From contig JABFRB010000039.1 in assembly GCA_013141385.1 (NCBI GenBank), positions 1 through 55,399 on the forward strand: 55,399 nt of DNA, given 5' to 3'. The stretch comes from Bacteroidales bacterium. GTDB lineage: Bacteria; Bacteroidota; Bacteroidia; Bacteroidales; Tenuifilaceae. Position numbers and translations under genes: made by a program. Positions 8,573-18,326 of this stretch are shown piece after piece (position 1 is the stretch's first letter; each line of letters opens with the position of its first letter). The notes under the pieces are model-generated. The model did not search any database and was not told where the DNA came from. It saw nothing but the letters and a program-made list of their open reading frames with translations.

Positions 8573-11500
8573 TTAATAATAAATAACAACCTCTGCTGGT
8601 AGTTCTTTCACTGAAATTTCTTTTTCATTAAAATCCTTAATTTCTTTTCCATTTACGGTCACTCTTTTAGGAAATTTTGACCTATTAAAGTTTTTTATCT
8701 TCATACCATTAGCCGGAAGTTCTACATTGCCTGATATTGAAAAACGGTATTTATCGATATCCTTCTTAATTGAATATGAAATCTCTCCGTAATATGTTGG
8801 TAGATTCTGAACAGACATTCCTATAGGAGCATCAATCCAATCCTGATAAAGTGCTGAGCCCAAAACAAGCGATTGATCGTACTCGTTTTCATAAACAAAC
8901 ATGGATCGTATTGCATTGATAAAATCACTGCCAACCCAAGTGTGAGGCATATCGCCAATGTAACCCGGATAGCGATAATCTTTCCACACAACCTCAGCCC
9001 AGTGATTCCATCCTTGCGGGCGCTGATCGTTCAGGAAAAAATCAATTAATTCATGCGCTCTTTCAGGTTGGTCAAGCATAATGAATGAGCCAATCAATCG
9101 GTTTTCATAAGGTGTGTAGTTAATCCAATCTACTTTACCATCTCTCCTGTTTTTGAAAAACTCGAAGTATTTATCAAAGGTGTTGTAAACATGAGGTTTT
9201 GGTAGATTTTTCAGCTCGTTACAAGGAGTTAAAGCGATAGTTGTTGATGTTGCATCAAAATCACCAAGTTCAACACAACCGGGGATATAGTTGATTTTCC
9301 TTAGTTTCATTGCGAGTTGCAATGAACTATAAAGATTTTCACTAAACGTATCACGGATCTTCTTTAGCCTTTCATAGTTTGATGTTTCTCCAAGAATTCT
9401 TTGAATTTCGGTGGCATCTTTCAGCCCTTTCATAGTAAAGAAATCATCCCAGTAGGAGTGCATGGGTTTGGCGGAATAGCCCTCGTGGCTTATTGATTCG
9501 GGCATTAGACCGTAAAATGCGTGCAGACTATCGTTTCCGTTTTTATAGTTATCTGTGGATCTCTGGGCAATCATCGATTCGATGTAATCAACTGCCTTAA
9601 GAACACTGCTGTTTTTTGATTTGAGAAAAGCCGTATCATGCGTAAAATTGAAATATTCGCGGATCAGATAGATCATTTCCCCATGGCTATCGTTTTCGGG
9701 AACTGGGTCGGGTCCTCGGTGATCAACAACGCAAGGGACTTTCCCATTTTCATATTGATTGGTTGTGTACCAGTCAATAAAATCTTTGACTTCGGTTACA
9801 ATACCTGATTTTAAAAGTGCCGATGAAGTTAAAGCACCATCGCGAATCCAACTTCTTTCGTACGAACGTGAACCGGGCTGTATTCCTACTATATCCCTGT
9901 TAACTAATATATAAGCAAGGTTTGATTTGTACGTATTAACAATTCTATTTGCAGATTCTGGCAAATTAAATCTGATATGCTCAACCTTTGATTTCCAAAA
10001 TTCGGATGACTTGGTAAATTCATCTGCAACGTTGATATTTTCTAGTTTTTCATCAGATGAATTTTTGCCATAGAAAGGAACAACAACGTAGAATCCAGTA
10101 GATTCTCCCGGATTCAGGTGTAATGAGTATTTTATCACACCATTTGCAAGGCTGCTTCGATCAATTGCTGATTTATTTAGAGGCATTTTCCCTTTGCGAA
10201 TAAAATCAACAATATTTCCTTCATCAAAAGCACATGCACCAAACGAATCATACTTTTTCTGAGGCAGTATAACCTTTTCATCTACTGATATGAAATTACC
10301 CTCTTCTTTGATTGATTTTATTTTTCCAACACCTCCTGCTAGATTTAGAAATTGGTAGTACGGATTAACCTGATAAGGTCTTATTAACAAGTAGAACTCA
10401 AGATCTTTGGGCTGGTTGGAGAGATTCTTGAACGAGTAACGAATATCCAATTTTGAATTCTTATTTGCCTCTCCAGTTGCTGTAATCCCAGTTACAAACT
10501 TAAGATCGTTACAGTTCCAAGTTACTGATGGTATAAAATTGAAATCACGCTTATCTTCTGAATTACCAAGTGATTGAATCGTTTTAACATTGCTCCAGTT
10601 GTAAAGTGAATCACCCATTTTTATCATCGGCTCAATTGAAAAAAGGACTTTATCGACTTCAACCATTCCATCCTCATTGATCAGTGCTTCTTTTACATCG
10701 TTATTTACGCCAGTAATAGTCCAATATGAGGCTTGTTCTGAAAAGTATCGTGGGTAATTACCGGCAAGAGAGTTTTTGGATGTGTAAATTAGAAAATCGT
10801 TTTTTGTAAGCGAACTATTAACATCAAGGAACTTAATTTCATTTACACCAAACCCTTTATCTGAATTGCTTTCATTAAGTTTAATTTTAATGAGATTTGC
10901 TTCAGTTTCGGGTAACCTTATAAAACTCTTTTCGCTTTGATTTGATTTAACGGAATACGCATTCTCCCAATTTTTGCCATCTTCTGAGAGCAAAATATCG
11001 AAGGTTCTTGGGGTTAATTCCTTTTGCCAATTGATTTGTAATCCGCCAAATTCACGTCGGGTTCTGAAATCGACTAAAAGGTACTCATTCTTATTTTCTT
11101 TGCTTTGCCAATATGTTTTACCCGAATTATCGCTTATGAGGTTTGCGGAATAGCCCTTTAATTCTGATGATGCAGATATTTGCGGTTGAGGATAATTGTT
11201 GATTTCGGGCTTAAGGGGCTCGAACTTAAGATCGTCAATCCAAATTGTTCCTTTGCCACCAACAAACGAAGAGATGGTTAACTCAATCCTATCGATCCGA
11301 TTTAAATTCTTATCATTTGTTGGCCCCCAAGCAAAAGAAATATGCCTTTTTTTGATGCGAATCTTTTTCCATTCTTTTGGAAAATCGTAGTTTCGGTTGA
11401 TAACCCACCAAACATTGCTTCCAGTACTATCAATAAATTTTATCTCAAAATTATTTGCAGGAGATTCGGCTTTAACGTTAAAAGTAAATTCGTAATTATC

Positions 11501-11755
11501 AGGTAGATCTATCGGAAAAAGTTTTTGTATTCCCCCATAACCTGTCCCTTTGGTAAAATCGTAATCAAAACGAATTGCATTGCCTGTTAATCCTTTTTCA
11601 GGTGTTAGCTTAAGATTTACCCCGTCGGATTTGATAAAATTCCAGCCATTTTTGTTTTCAAATTCATCCAATGTTTTGATTTGAGCAATGCTAATAGTTA
11701 CAGGAAGAAAGTTCAAAGCGAGCAATACGTATAAATTCTTAAAAAGATTTTTCAT
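8573..11755 (-). CDS. Secreted multidomain (alpha/alpha)6 glycosidase-like protein, family not identified
   Basis: A signal peptide covers residues 1-24. Next come a beta-sandwich resembling carbohydrate-binding domains of the CBM11/CIA30 type (about 27-180), an F5/8 type C (CBM32-like) domain (about 190-312), a further beta-rich region (320-590), and a helical region (595-985) with six-hairpin glycosidase features such as ERSWIRDGALTSS (633-645), ENDSHGEMIYL (687-697) and MPHTWVGSDF (936-945). Likely acidic candidates are D639, E687/D689 and the acids in MPESISHEG (751-759). I cannot assign a CAZy family. It lies between the exo-type GH144 candidate and the symporter, so a periplasmic role on beta-1,2-glucan fragments, perhaps branched or substituted ones, is plausible. 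Carbohydrate-active is likely; the specific reaction is unknown. Confidence 0.7.
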   Translation of the reverse strand: MKNLFKNLYVLLALNFLPVTISIAQIKTLDEFENKNGWNFIKSDGVNLKLTPEKGLTGNAIRFDYDFTKGTGYGGIQKLFPIDLPDNYEFTFNVKAESPANNFEIKFIDSTGSNVWWVINRNYDFPKEWKKIRIKKRHISFAWGPTNDKNLNRIDRIELTISSFVGGKGTIWIDDLKFEPLKPEINNYPQPQISASSELKGYSANLISDNSGKTYWQSKENKNEYLLVDFRTRREFGGLQINWQKELTPRTFDILLSEDGKNWENAYSVKSNQSEKSFIRLPETEANLIKIKLNESNSDKGFGVNEIKFLDVNSSLTKNDFLIYTSKNSLAGNYPRYFSEQASYWTITGVNNDVKEALINEDGMVEVDKVLFSIEPMIKMGDSLYNWSNVKTIQSLGNSEDKRDFNFIPSVTWNCNDLKFVTGITATGEANKNSKLDIRYSFKNLSNQPKDLEFYLLIRPYQVNPYYQFLNLAGGVGKIKSIKEEGNFISVDEKVILPQKKYDSFGACAFDEGNIVDFIRKGKMPLNKSAIDRSSLANGVIKYSLHLNPGESTGFYVVVPFYGKNSSDEKLENINVADEFTKSSEFWKSKVEHIRFNLPESANRIVNTYKSNLAYILVNRDIVGIQPGSRSYERSWIRDGALTSSALLKSGIVTEVKDFIDWYTTNQYENGKVPCVVDHRGPDPVPENDSHGEMIYLIREYFNFTHDTAFLKSKNSSVLKAVDYIESMIAQRSTDNYKNGNDSLHAFYGLMPESISHEGYSAKPMHSYWDDFFTMKGLKDATEIQRILGETSNYERLKKIRDTFSENLYSSLQLAMKLRKINYIPGCVELGDFDATSTTIALTPCNELKNLPKPHVYNTFDKYFEFFKNRRDGKVDWINYTPYENRLIGSFIMLDQPERAHELIDFFLNDQRPQGWNHWAEVVWKDYRYPGYIGDMPHTWVGSDFINAIRSMFVYENEYDQSLVLGSALYQDWIDAPIGMSVQNLPTYYGEISYSIKKDIDKYRFSISGNVELPANGMKIKNFNRSKFPKRVTVNGKEIKDFNEKEISVKELPAEVVIYY

Positions 11756-11813
11756 AGATTTAATTCAAATAAATTGACAAAGCATGAAAATTTAGAAATA
11801 TATATTCAGACAT

Positions 11814-13205
11814 CTAAATATGATTTTCCAGCCATCCTCCTTTAAATCCAGCCTTTTTTAAACCGTTCACTATATACTTGTTCTTTTTCATTAGATTCCA
11901 AATTAACCCAGTTTGATAGTTTTCTATCTGGATTACAATTGGACCCTGATCAAGACCTATATAATCTTTATCGAACCATCCTTGTGGAAATTCATCTGTA
12001 ATGTATGAGGGGTTAAAAGCATCTTTAAATCCATATTGCTGGTAAAGCTTTTCTCCATAAGTTTTTTTCATAGCCATTAGTGCCTGCAAACTTTCATCAG
12101 GAGTAAATGGGATGGAGCCTCCCGCTGCGGTGGGGGCAATACTTCCGTCATCAACTATTGCTTGGATGGATGCTCCTCTAGCTCTATACGTGTAAAATTG
12201 AACTTTATTACCTTTGAAGGGCAATTGACTATCTATAGGACCATCGCAAGCAGTAAGTCCCCAAATAGAATCTGAGTAAGCGTTGAAGTTCATAGGATTT
12301 TTAATACAATAAGCTCTATTTGCCAATGTTGCCCGACGAGAGTTTTCAAAATAATCTATTCCTTTTTGTTGTATGTAAGGATCGTAAATTTCTCTAAAAT
12401 CGATAAACATGTGGGAATATTGGTGACCAAATAAAGGCTCAAAATTTAGATGCTGATATCCATAGAAGTCTGCCCATTTATAATTTTTACAATACGAATT
12501 CCAAGTCGAATCAGGCGTAGCATGTGTTGGTGAGCCTAATGACAGGATCATAAGCATCATAGCTTCGCTGTAACCTAGATAATGTGCATTAATGAACCCA
12601 TCTTCGGGGTGCCAACCCATAGACATAAATTCTTGTCCATTCATAGCCCAATTCCAATCTACTCTTAAATATAATGAATCGGCCAGATTACGTATCTGTT
12701 TTTCCTCCTCAGTATTTCCGTCAAAATAGGATTGACAGGTTAATATCCCAGCCATCAACCATCCCGTATCTATAGTTGAAAGTTCTACATTTTTGTATCT
12801 TAATCCCTGTTTGTAGGTCAAGAAATGATAATAAAAACCCTTATATCCAGTTGCTCCAGTGCTGTCTGATCCTTGAACTGAATTATGAAGCCATTTAATT
12901 GTATTTAAAACCCTTTCAACCCCCTGCTGCCTGCTTATATATTTGTTTTCAATGCCAACAATATAAGCAGCTAATCCAAAACCAGTTGCTGCAATACTTG
13001 TAAAGATTTTGGTAGGGTAACGATCTGGAGTTTGCCAGGTAATACTATCGTGCAAATCCCAAAAATAATTGAACGTTCTATGTTTAAGGTCGTTTAAAAA
13101 GGTATCTTTTTCTTGAACAGTTACTGTAGTATTACAAGCATTGATAACATTATTTGAGTTACCCCAAAAAATTATCCCTAATATTATTAATGTTATTCCT
13201 TTCAT
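11814..13205 (-). CDS. GH144-type beta-1,2-glucanase, candidate exo-acting form
   Basis: The 463-residue protein has an N-terminal export signal (cleavage or lipidation near C24, but VINAC is not an ideal lipobox). The rest is a PF10091/GH144 (alpha/alpha)6 domain: TSIAATGFGLAAY at 69-81, LGYSEAMMLM at 210-219 with conserved E214, and YIGLDQGPIVIQIENYQTG at 415-433. GH144 includes endo-beta-1,2-glucanases (Chitinophaga) and an exo enzyme that releases sophorose (Parabacteroides distasonis BDI_3064). With no accessory domain and no clear surface signal, this copy is the better candidate for periplasmic trimming. It starts 17 nt after the GH3 gene ends. Endo versus exo cannot be decided from the sequence alone. 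Confidence 0.82.
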   Translation of the reverse strand: MKGITLIILGIIFWGNSNNVINACNTTVTVQEKDTFLNDLKHRTFNYFWDLHDSITWQTPDRYPTKIFTSIAATGFGLAAYIVGIENKYISRQQGVERVLNTIKWLHNSVQGSDSTGATGYKGFYYHFLTYKQGLRYKNVELSTIDTGWLMAGILTCQSYFDGNTEEEKQIRNLADSLYLRVDWNWAMNGQEFMSMGWHPEDGFINAHYLGYSEAMMLMILSLGSPTHATPDSTWNSYCKNYKWADFYGYQHLNFEPLFGHQYSHMFIDFREIYDPYIQQKGIDYFENSRRATLANRAYCIKNPMNFNAYSDSIWGLTACDGPIDSQLPFKGNKVQFYTYRARGASIQAIVDDGSIAPTAAGGSIPFTPDESLQALMAMKKTYGEKLYQQYGFKDAFNPSYITDEFPQGWFDKDYIGLDQGPIVIQIENYQTGLIWNLMKKNKYIVNGLKKAGFKGGWLENHI

Positions 13206-13222
13206 TTTATTTGAAATTAATT

Positions 13223-15454
13223 TTAAAATTTAAAATCTCCTTCGATCAAATCCATTGAATTACCACCAACAAGAACTTTAAATTGTCCTGGTTCAGCAAG
13301 GAATTTCATACTTGAATTGTAAAACCTTAAATCATTTTCGGTTATTGAAAAAGAGAATTCTTTTTGCTCGCCTGATTTCAGGAATACTTTTTTAAACCCC
13401 TTAAGCTCTTTAACAGGGCGAGTTACACTACCCACCAGATCCCTGATATAGAATTGAGCAACCTCCTCACCATCATATTTTCCAGTATTTTTCAGAGTAA
13501 AAGTTACTGTTAAAGGTTCAGAATTTTTAATGATTGGTTTACTCAATCTTAAGTTTGAATATTCAAAAGAGGTGTAACTCAAACCGTAACCAAATGGATA
13601 GAGTGGTTCATTTGAAATATCTAAATATTTACTAGTGTATGAATTGGTTGCATTGAAAGGCCTTCCAGTATTTTTAGCACAATAAAAAATAGGCACTTGA
13701 CCAATACTTCGTGGAAATGTCATTACTAATTTTGCCGAAGGGTTATAATCACCACTCAAAACTTCTGCAACTGCATCACCTGCTCTCGTTCCTAAATGCC
13801 CTGTAAAAAGAATTGCGTTTACATTCTTTGATAGCCATTCAATAGTTAAAGGCCTTCCTGCCATAACTATTGCAATTATTGGTTTTCCTGTTTTCACTAG
13901 TTCTTCAATCAATTCCTGTTGACCGCAAGGTAAGCCAATATCAGAACGACTTGCTGCTTCACCACTTTGTTCACGACTTTCTCCTATAGCACAGATTACA
14001 ATATCTGATTTATTTGCAAGTGATTTTGCTAAGTTAAACCCTGATTTATCTTTCCCTTCAAAATCAGCACCTTTTGTAAACTCTATAATTGCTTCGGGGT
14101 ATTTACTCTTTAACCCTTCAATTATAGTAGTTACTTTATTTTTGTCGCCTTGGGCATTCCATGTGCCCAACATATCTTTCTTATTATCAGCTAGTGGACC
14201 TATAAGGGCTATTCTTTTTACTGATTTACCCAGAGGAAGTAATTTATATCCTTTATAATCGGTGTTTTTAAGTAAAACAATAGATTCTTTTGCTGATAAT
14301 AACGCATGATCCAAATGCCGTTTCGAATAGGTAACCTCTTTCTCACGGTTATTGTCGAGATAGAGATACGGATTTGCAAATAATCCCAGATTATATTTAA
14401 GTTTCAGGATTCTTCGTACCGATTCATTAATTTGCTCTACAGATACTTTACCCTCATCGAGGGATTTTTTTAAATAATTGAAGTAAACGGCACCTTGCAT
14501 ATCCATATCTAACCCAGCATTCAAAGCTAATTCTCCTGCTTGTTTTTCGTCTGCTGCATAACCATGGTTTACCATCTCATTTATTGATGTCCAATCAGAA
14601 ACAACAAATCCTTTGAATTCCCATTCGTTTCTTAATATTTGAGTTAGCAGATATTTGTTTCCAGTGCTTGGCACTCCATCCAGTTCATTAAAAGAGCTCA
14701 TTACTGTTGCAGCTCCAGTTTCAATTGCTGCTTTGTAGGGTGGGAGATAGGTTTCACGTAGCACCCTATCCGACATGTCTACAGTATTGTAATCTCTACC
14801 TGCAATAGGTGCACCGTAGGCTGCAAAGTGTTTAACGCAGGCTGCTATAGTAAAAGGATCGTTCAGTTTTTCCCCTTGGTAGCCAATTACTCTTGCTTTA
14901 GCAATCAGAGAAGCAAGGTAGCTATCCTCTCCAGATCCTTCAGCAACTCGTCCCCAGCGTGGATCACGTGCAATATCAACCATTGGGCTAAAAGTCCAAT
15001 TTAAACCAGCGGCACATGCTTCTTCTGCGGATAATCTGGCTGTTTTTTCGATAAGTTCAATATCCCAGCTACAGGCTTCAGCCAAAGGAATAGGAAAAAT
15101 AGTTTTAAATCCATGAATAACATCGTAACCGAATAGCAAGGGTATTCTTAAACGGGTGTTGTTAATTGCTAATTCTTGTAGTTTTCTAACTTGTTCAACT
15201 CCATAGACGTTTAGAATTGCACCAACCCGTCCATCTTTAATATCTTTTTCGTATTCTCTATTAATATTTGGCCCTGTTTGATCCATATTGCCAGCAATCA
15301 AATTGAGTTGACCAATTTTTTCATCTAAAGTCATTAGTGCAAGAATCGAATCGACCTTGGTTTCAAGTTTATCATTATTATTGGTATTCAGTTTTTTACA
15401 CGATATACCGAACAAAATCAAACTAGCAAACAGGATAAGTTTTAGTTTTTTCAT
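13223..15454 (-). CDS. GH3 beta-glucosidase lipoprotein, probably acting on beta-1,2-glucooligosaccharides
   Basis: The 743-residue protein has a lipoprotein signal ending in FGISC (C19). A GH3 N-terminal barrel follows, with WTFSPMVDIARDPRWGR at 153-169, KHF at 208-210 and the nucleophile D287 in GFVVSDWTS. After it come the GH3 C-terminal domain (GESREQSGEAASR region, a likely acid/base loop) and a fibronectin-III-like end domain (FTLKNTGKYDGEEVAQFY). Bacteroides thetaiotaomicron BT_3567, a GH3 enzyme, is known to prefer beta-1,2-glucooligosaccharides, and the GH144 genes on both sides suggest the same role here. The Cys is followed by KKLN and not by acidic residues, so the periplasm is more likely than the surface. 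Confidence 0.9.
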   Translation of the reverse strand: MKKLKLILFASLILFGISCKKLNTNNNDKLETKVDSILALMTLDEKIGQLNLIAGNMDQTGPNINREYEKDIKDGRVGAILNVYGVEQVRKLQELAINNTRLRIPLLFGYDVIHGFKTIFPIPLAEACSWDIELIEKTARLSAEEACAAGLNWTFSPMVDIARDPRWGRVAEGSGEDSYLASLIAKARVIGYQGEKLNDPFTIAACVKHFAAYGAPIAGRDYNTVDMSDRVLRETYLPPYKAAIETGAATVMSSFNELDGVPSTGNKYLLTQILRNEWEFKGFVVSDWTSINEMVNHGYAADEKQAGELALNAGLDMDMQGAVYFNYLKKSLDEGKVSVEQINESVRRILKLKYNLGLFANPYLYLDNNREKEVTYSKRHLDHALLSAKESIVLLKNTDYKGYKLLPLGKSVKRIALIGPLADNKKDMLGTWNAQGDKNKVTTIIEGLKSKYPEAIIEFTKGADFEGKDKSGFNLAKSLANKSDIVICAIGESREQSGEAASRSDIGLPCGQQELIEELVKTGKPIIAIVMAGRPLTIEWLSKNVNAILFTGHLGTRAGDAVAEVLSGDYNPSAKLVMTFPRSIGQVPIFYCAKNTGRPFNATNSYTSKYLDISNEPLYPFGYGLSYTSFEYSNLRLSKPIIKNSEPLTVTFTLKNTGKYDGEEVAQFYIRDLVGSVTRPVKELKGFKKVFLKSGEQKEFSFSITENDLRFYNSSMKFLAEPGQFKVLVGGNSMDLIEGDFKF

Positions 15455-15535
15455 TTCTAGTTGATTTATTATTTCGATTTAAGAGATATATGTTGATTTA
15501 TATTGATTTCTGTTCCAAAATATTTACTTGATTTA

Positions 15536-17218
15536 TTAGTAGTTAAAACCAAGTTTTGTAAGACCAGCCTTAACCTCTGGAGCCGACATGAAAAGATTCC
15601 AAAGCAATGCTGTACGATAGTTTTCGATCATGCAAACCTCAGGTCCCTGATCAATTGACAAATATGCAGATGACCACCAAGCTTCGTTCAAATCAAAAGA
15701 ATCATAGAAACCATAATCGCCCCAAAGTTTATCACCTAAAGTGTAGTAGAAAAAGCGAATAGCATTCATTGATTGCGTAGGAGTATAAGCAATTGCCGAA
15801 ACTGCTGCGGTTGGCGAAATAACACCTAAATCATTGGTAGGTGAGTGTGCGGCGTAGCCCCATGGGTTGTCGGTAGCTGTTAGCCCCCAGCAATTCTCGC
15901 TATAGCCCATATAGTTTCTTGGATTGGTTTTGCAATATGTGAAGTTGATGAGCGAATGGTTTACATTCTGCTCCCAATAATTAGCATAAATATCACTCAA
16001 ATTCCTTGGATCAAGACCAAGATACGAATACTGACTGAAGAATAGCGATCCACCATAGGGTTCTCCAATTGGAAGTTTAATGTTATAGTAGGTATTGCCA
16101 TTCACTATCGCTCCGCTTTTTGCGTATCCCTGCTGATAAACCTCCTTTGTAATGGGATGTATAGTTGATGTTGCAGCAACTACGTAGGTAATTAGGGTCT
16201 CATTGTAACCTTCTATCCTAAAATTCATTTGCCAACCGTAGGTTGGTGACCAGTGCCAAAAAAGTGAATTCTGTCCACCGTTTCTGAACCAATCGTATTC
16301 AACGGCACTGCAAAGTGCATTGATTCTATTAATTAACTCATTCTCTGTTGCATCACCTGAGTTTAAGTATTGACGCATAGTGATCAACCCTTGAACCATA
16401 TATGATGTTTCGACTAAATCGCCGCCATCATCGTACTGGGTGAAGGGTACAGTTTTGCCAGTGTTTCCGTTTAGCCAATGTGGCCAGGCACCGTGGAAAC
16501 GGTCACAAGTTTCTAGAAATGTCAAAATTTTGTTCAATTGGACAATACCCTGACTACGAGTAATAAAGCCCCGTTCAATCCCGACTATTAGGGACATCAC
16601 TCCAAAGCCTGAACCACCTGTGGTAACTACATCACCAGATATATTTCGTTCTCTAGCCATGCCACAGGATGGATGTGCAAAATCGTAGAAGTATTTGAAT
16701 GTTTGTTGCTGGATTTTTGTTAACAGTTGATCGTCACTAATACGAGGAAACTTATCGATGCTATCGATTTGAGTAATAATTTTTACTTTACTCTCACTGA
16801 CAAGAGAACTTCCTCGTTTTGAAGTAAGTGCAGCTTTTAGGGATAAATTATATCTTGATAGTGAATTTAATTGCGAAAGGACTTGAAGATGTATTATACT
16901 ATCCTTATTTTCAAATGATATAGTTAAAGGTAACGTTATACCGCCCTTTGTGGAAAATATAATTGATTTTTTAACACTAGAAGTATCAACTGGTGCAGAA
17001 AGAATAACTCGGCAATCAAACGATAATGACGCATTATAGTAGTTATAGGTTCCTGTTTGATCATTAACATAAATTTTTGTTATATGAAAATCCTCTGGGG
17101 AGAGAGGGAGATCATCCTTTTTACACGATGTTATAAATACCAATAATATCATAAATGATTTGCATAGAGCCAAACCTAGATTGATATATTTTCTTTTTCT
17201 GCTAATACTTCTATTCAT
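15536..17218 (-). CDS. GH144-type endo-beta-1,2-glucanase, surface lipoprotein
   Basis: I place the start at 17218, giving 560 residues with a lipoprotein signal ending at C32 (FITSCKKDD). A longer frame would start at 17254 in the loop of a hairpin, so it is rejected. After an Ig-like domain (about 42-160), the PF10091/GH144 domain follows with GGSGFGVMSLIVGIERG, RIEGYNETLI (E340) and LSIDQGPEVCMIENYRT. E340 aligns with E214 of the other GH144 protein. The CKKDD start matches the acidic lipoprotein export signals that send Bacteroidota lipoproteins to the cell surface. Being first after SusC, SusD and the lectin, it is the likely depolymerising enzyme that opens the chain outside the cell. 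Confidence 0.85.
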   Translation of the reverse strand: MNRSISRKRKYINLGLALCKSFMILLVFITSCKKDDLPLSPEDFHITKIYVNDQTGTYNYYNASLSFDCRVILSAPVDTSSVKKSIIFSTKGGITLPLTISFENKDSIIHLQVLSQLNSLSRYNLSLKAALTSKRGSSLVSESKVKIITQIDSIDKFPRISDDQLLTKIQQQTFKYFYDFAHPSCGMARERNISGDVVTTGGSGFGVMSLIVGIERGFITRSQGIVQLNKILTFLETCDRFHGAWPHWLNGNTGKTVPFTQYDDGGDLVETSYMVQGLITMRQYLNSGDATENELINRINALCSAVEYDWFRNGGQNSLFWHWSPTYGWQMNFRIEGYNETLITYVVAATSTIHPITKEVYQQGYAKSGAIVNGNTYYNIKLPIGEPYGGSLFFSQYSYLGLDPRNLSDIYANYWEQNVNHSLINFTYCKTNPRNYMGYSENCWGLTATDNPWGYAAHSPTNDLGVISPTAAVSAIAYTPTQSMNAIRFFYYTLGDKLWGDYGFYDSFDLNEAWWSSAYLSIDQGPEVCMIENYRTALLWNLFMSAPEVKAGLTKLGFNY

Positions 17219-17235
17219 AGCTAATAAGGTTTGAT

Positions 17236-17268
17236 TAAAAGGGCTTAGAAACATTCTAAGCCCTTTTA
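17236..17268 (-). terminator. Perfect hairpin between capture genes and enzyme genes
   Basis: The arms 17236-17250 and 17254-17268 form a perfect 15-bp stem around a 3-nt loop (aca). Read on the minus strand it lies 75 nt after the LamG gene stop and 18 nt before the GH144 start, and ends in a short T-run (tttta). It looks like an intrinsic terminator or attenuator that lowers transcription of the downstream enzymes relative to susCD. Confidence 0.75.
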
Positions 17269-17343
17269 TCTTGTCATACTATAATCAAAGCCAATAATAA
17301 TACTAGTTTGATTATTTGATCTAATTGGCTTAAATATAAACTG

Positions 17344-18246
17344 TTATCTGCCTGCAAGACCTAGGTTATACAAAGCAGAAACTTCGGCTTGAGAAAGAGT
17401 TGTGCTAAAAACACGAGCATCATCAATTGATGCTGTTGCCCAAGGAGCCCATGTTTGTTGCGCTGGTGCGCCTGCGAATCCAATATCACTAGATGCTATG
17501 CTTCCGAATACTGCTTGAACAGGTACTGCCATAATTTCTTCGGCTGTTGTACCTCTATCATTCCATGCTCCGCATGAAACAGCATTTCCGTAAATTAGGA
17601 ATTGATGTGTACTTGCATTCCATGTCATTACATAATGTGACCATACTTTTGCTCCCATAAACCAAGCACCATTTCCAGCATCATTCAATTGTGCCACATT
17701 ATCCTGCAAACTATTACCACCACCAACTGGGTGAGTGTTAAGTAAATTCTTTAACTCAAGAGTATCTGATGATGGAAGGTGACGAGATGTTTCTGCGTTT
17801 GCCATTATATCGCCCCAAATATCGGTAGTACCTGTTGGGATAATAGCGAAAAATGAAGTAAATCCAGCGTCAGCAGTTTTTTTATTACCAGATACTTTAA
17901 CCCATAAACTAACAGAGAAATTGTTTAACGCATTAGCCGTGTTAATGTTAGCAATGCCAGGGAAAACTATTGCTCCTTTTGTTAGTTTTAAAGCTTTACC
18001 AATTTGACCTGCCTCAAAACCATAAGTACCATACTTATTTGATGGAGCAGTAGCAGAAATAGCTTCATTGTAGGTATCATCAAAGGTCCAATGAGCTTTA
18101 AGGTAGGTTGAAGCTACCTGATTAGAATTGTCGTAGCCATTAATTTGAGGAAGTTTATCATCCTTCTTGCAAGAGTTAATGGTAACTATTCCTAGTATCA
18201 TTAAAGCTGAAACTAAGAATAACGAAATCTTTGTAATCTTTTTCAT
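17344..18246 (-). CDS. LamG/concanavalin-like surface glycan-binding lipoprotein
   Basis: The 300-residue protein has a lipoprotein signal ending at C26 (INSCKKDD), again an acidic surface-export start. Residues about 48-300 form one LamG/ConA-like jelly roll, seen in LKAHWTFDDTYNEA, the GYGFEAGQIGKALKL-like strand run, ALNNFSVSLWVKV and the closing SIDDARVFSTTLSQAEVSAL. The SusE/SusF position right after SusD suggests it binds the polysaccharide at the cell surface. No catalytic residues are apparent. The function is inferred from the fold and gene order; a structural role is possible. Confidence 0.75.
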   Translation of the reverse strand: MKKITKISLFLVSALMILGIVTINSCKKDDKLPQINGYDNSNQVASTYLKAHWTFDDTYNEAISATAPSNKYGTYGFEAGQIGKALKLTKGAIVFPGIANINTANALNNFSVSLWVKVSGNKKTADAGFTSFFAIIPTGTTDIWGDIMANAETSRHLPSSDTLELKNLLNTHPVGGGNSLQDNVAQLNDAGNGAWFMGAKVWSHYVMTWNASTHQFLIYGNAVSCGAWNDRGTTAEEIMAVPVQAVFGSIASSDIGFAGAPAQQTWAPWATASIDDARVFSTTLSQAEVSALYNLGLAGR

Positions 18247-18326
18247 AAGGTAATTGTTTAAAGGTTAGAATTATTTGAATTGAGAGTTAATAATTTCATT
18301 GTTAATTGGTTAATATGATGGTATGA

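Noticed and set aside
17219-17254. Longer start for the endo-glucanase gene
   Set aside because: Its ATG lies in the loop of a perfect 15-bp hairpin, and the added residues would precede the lipoprotein signal.
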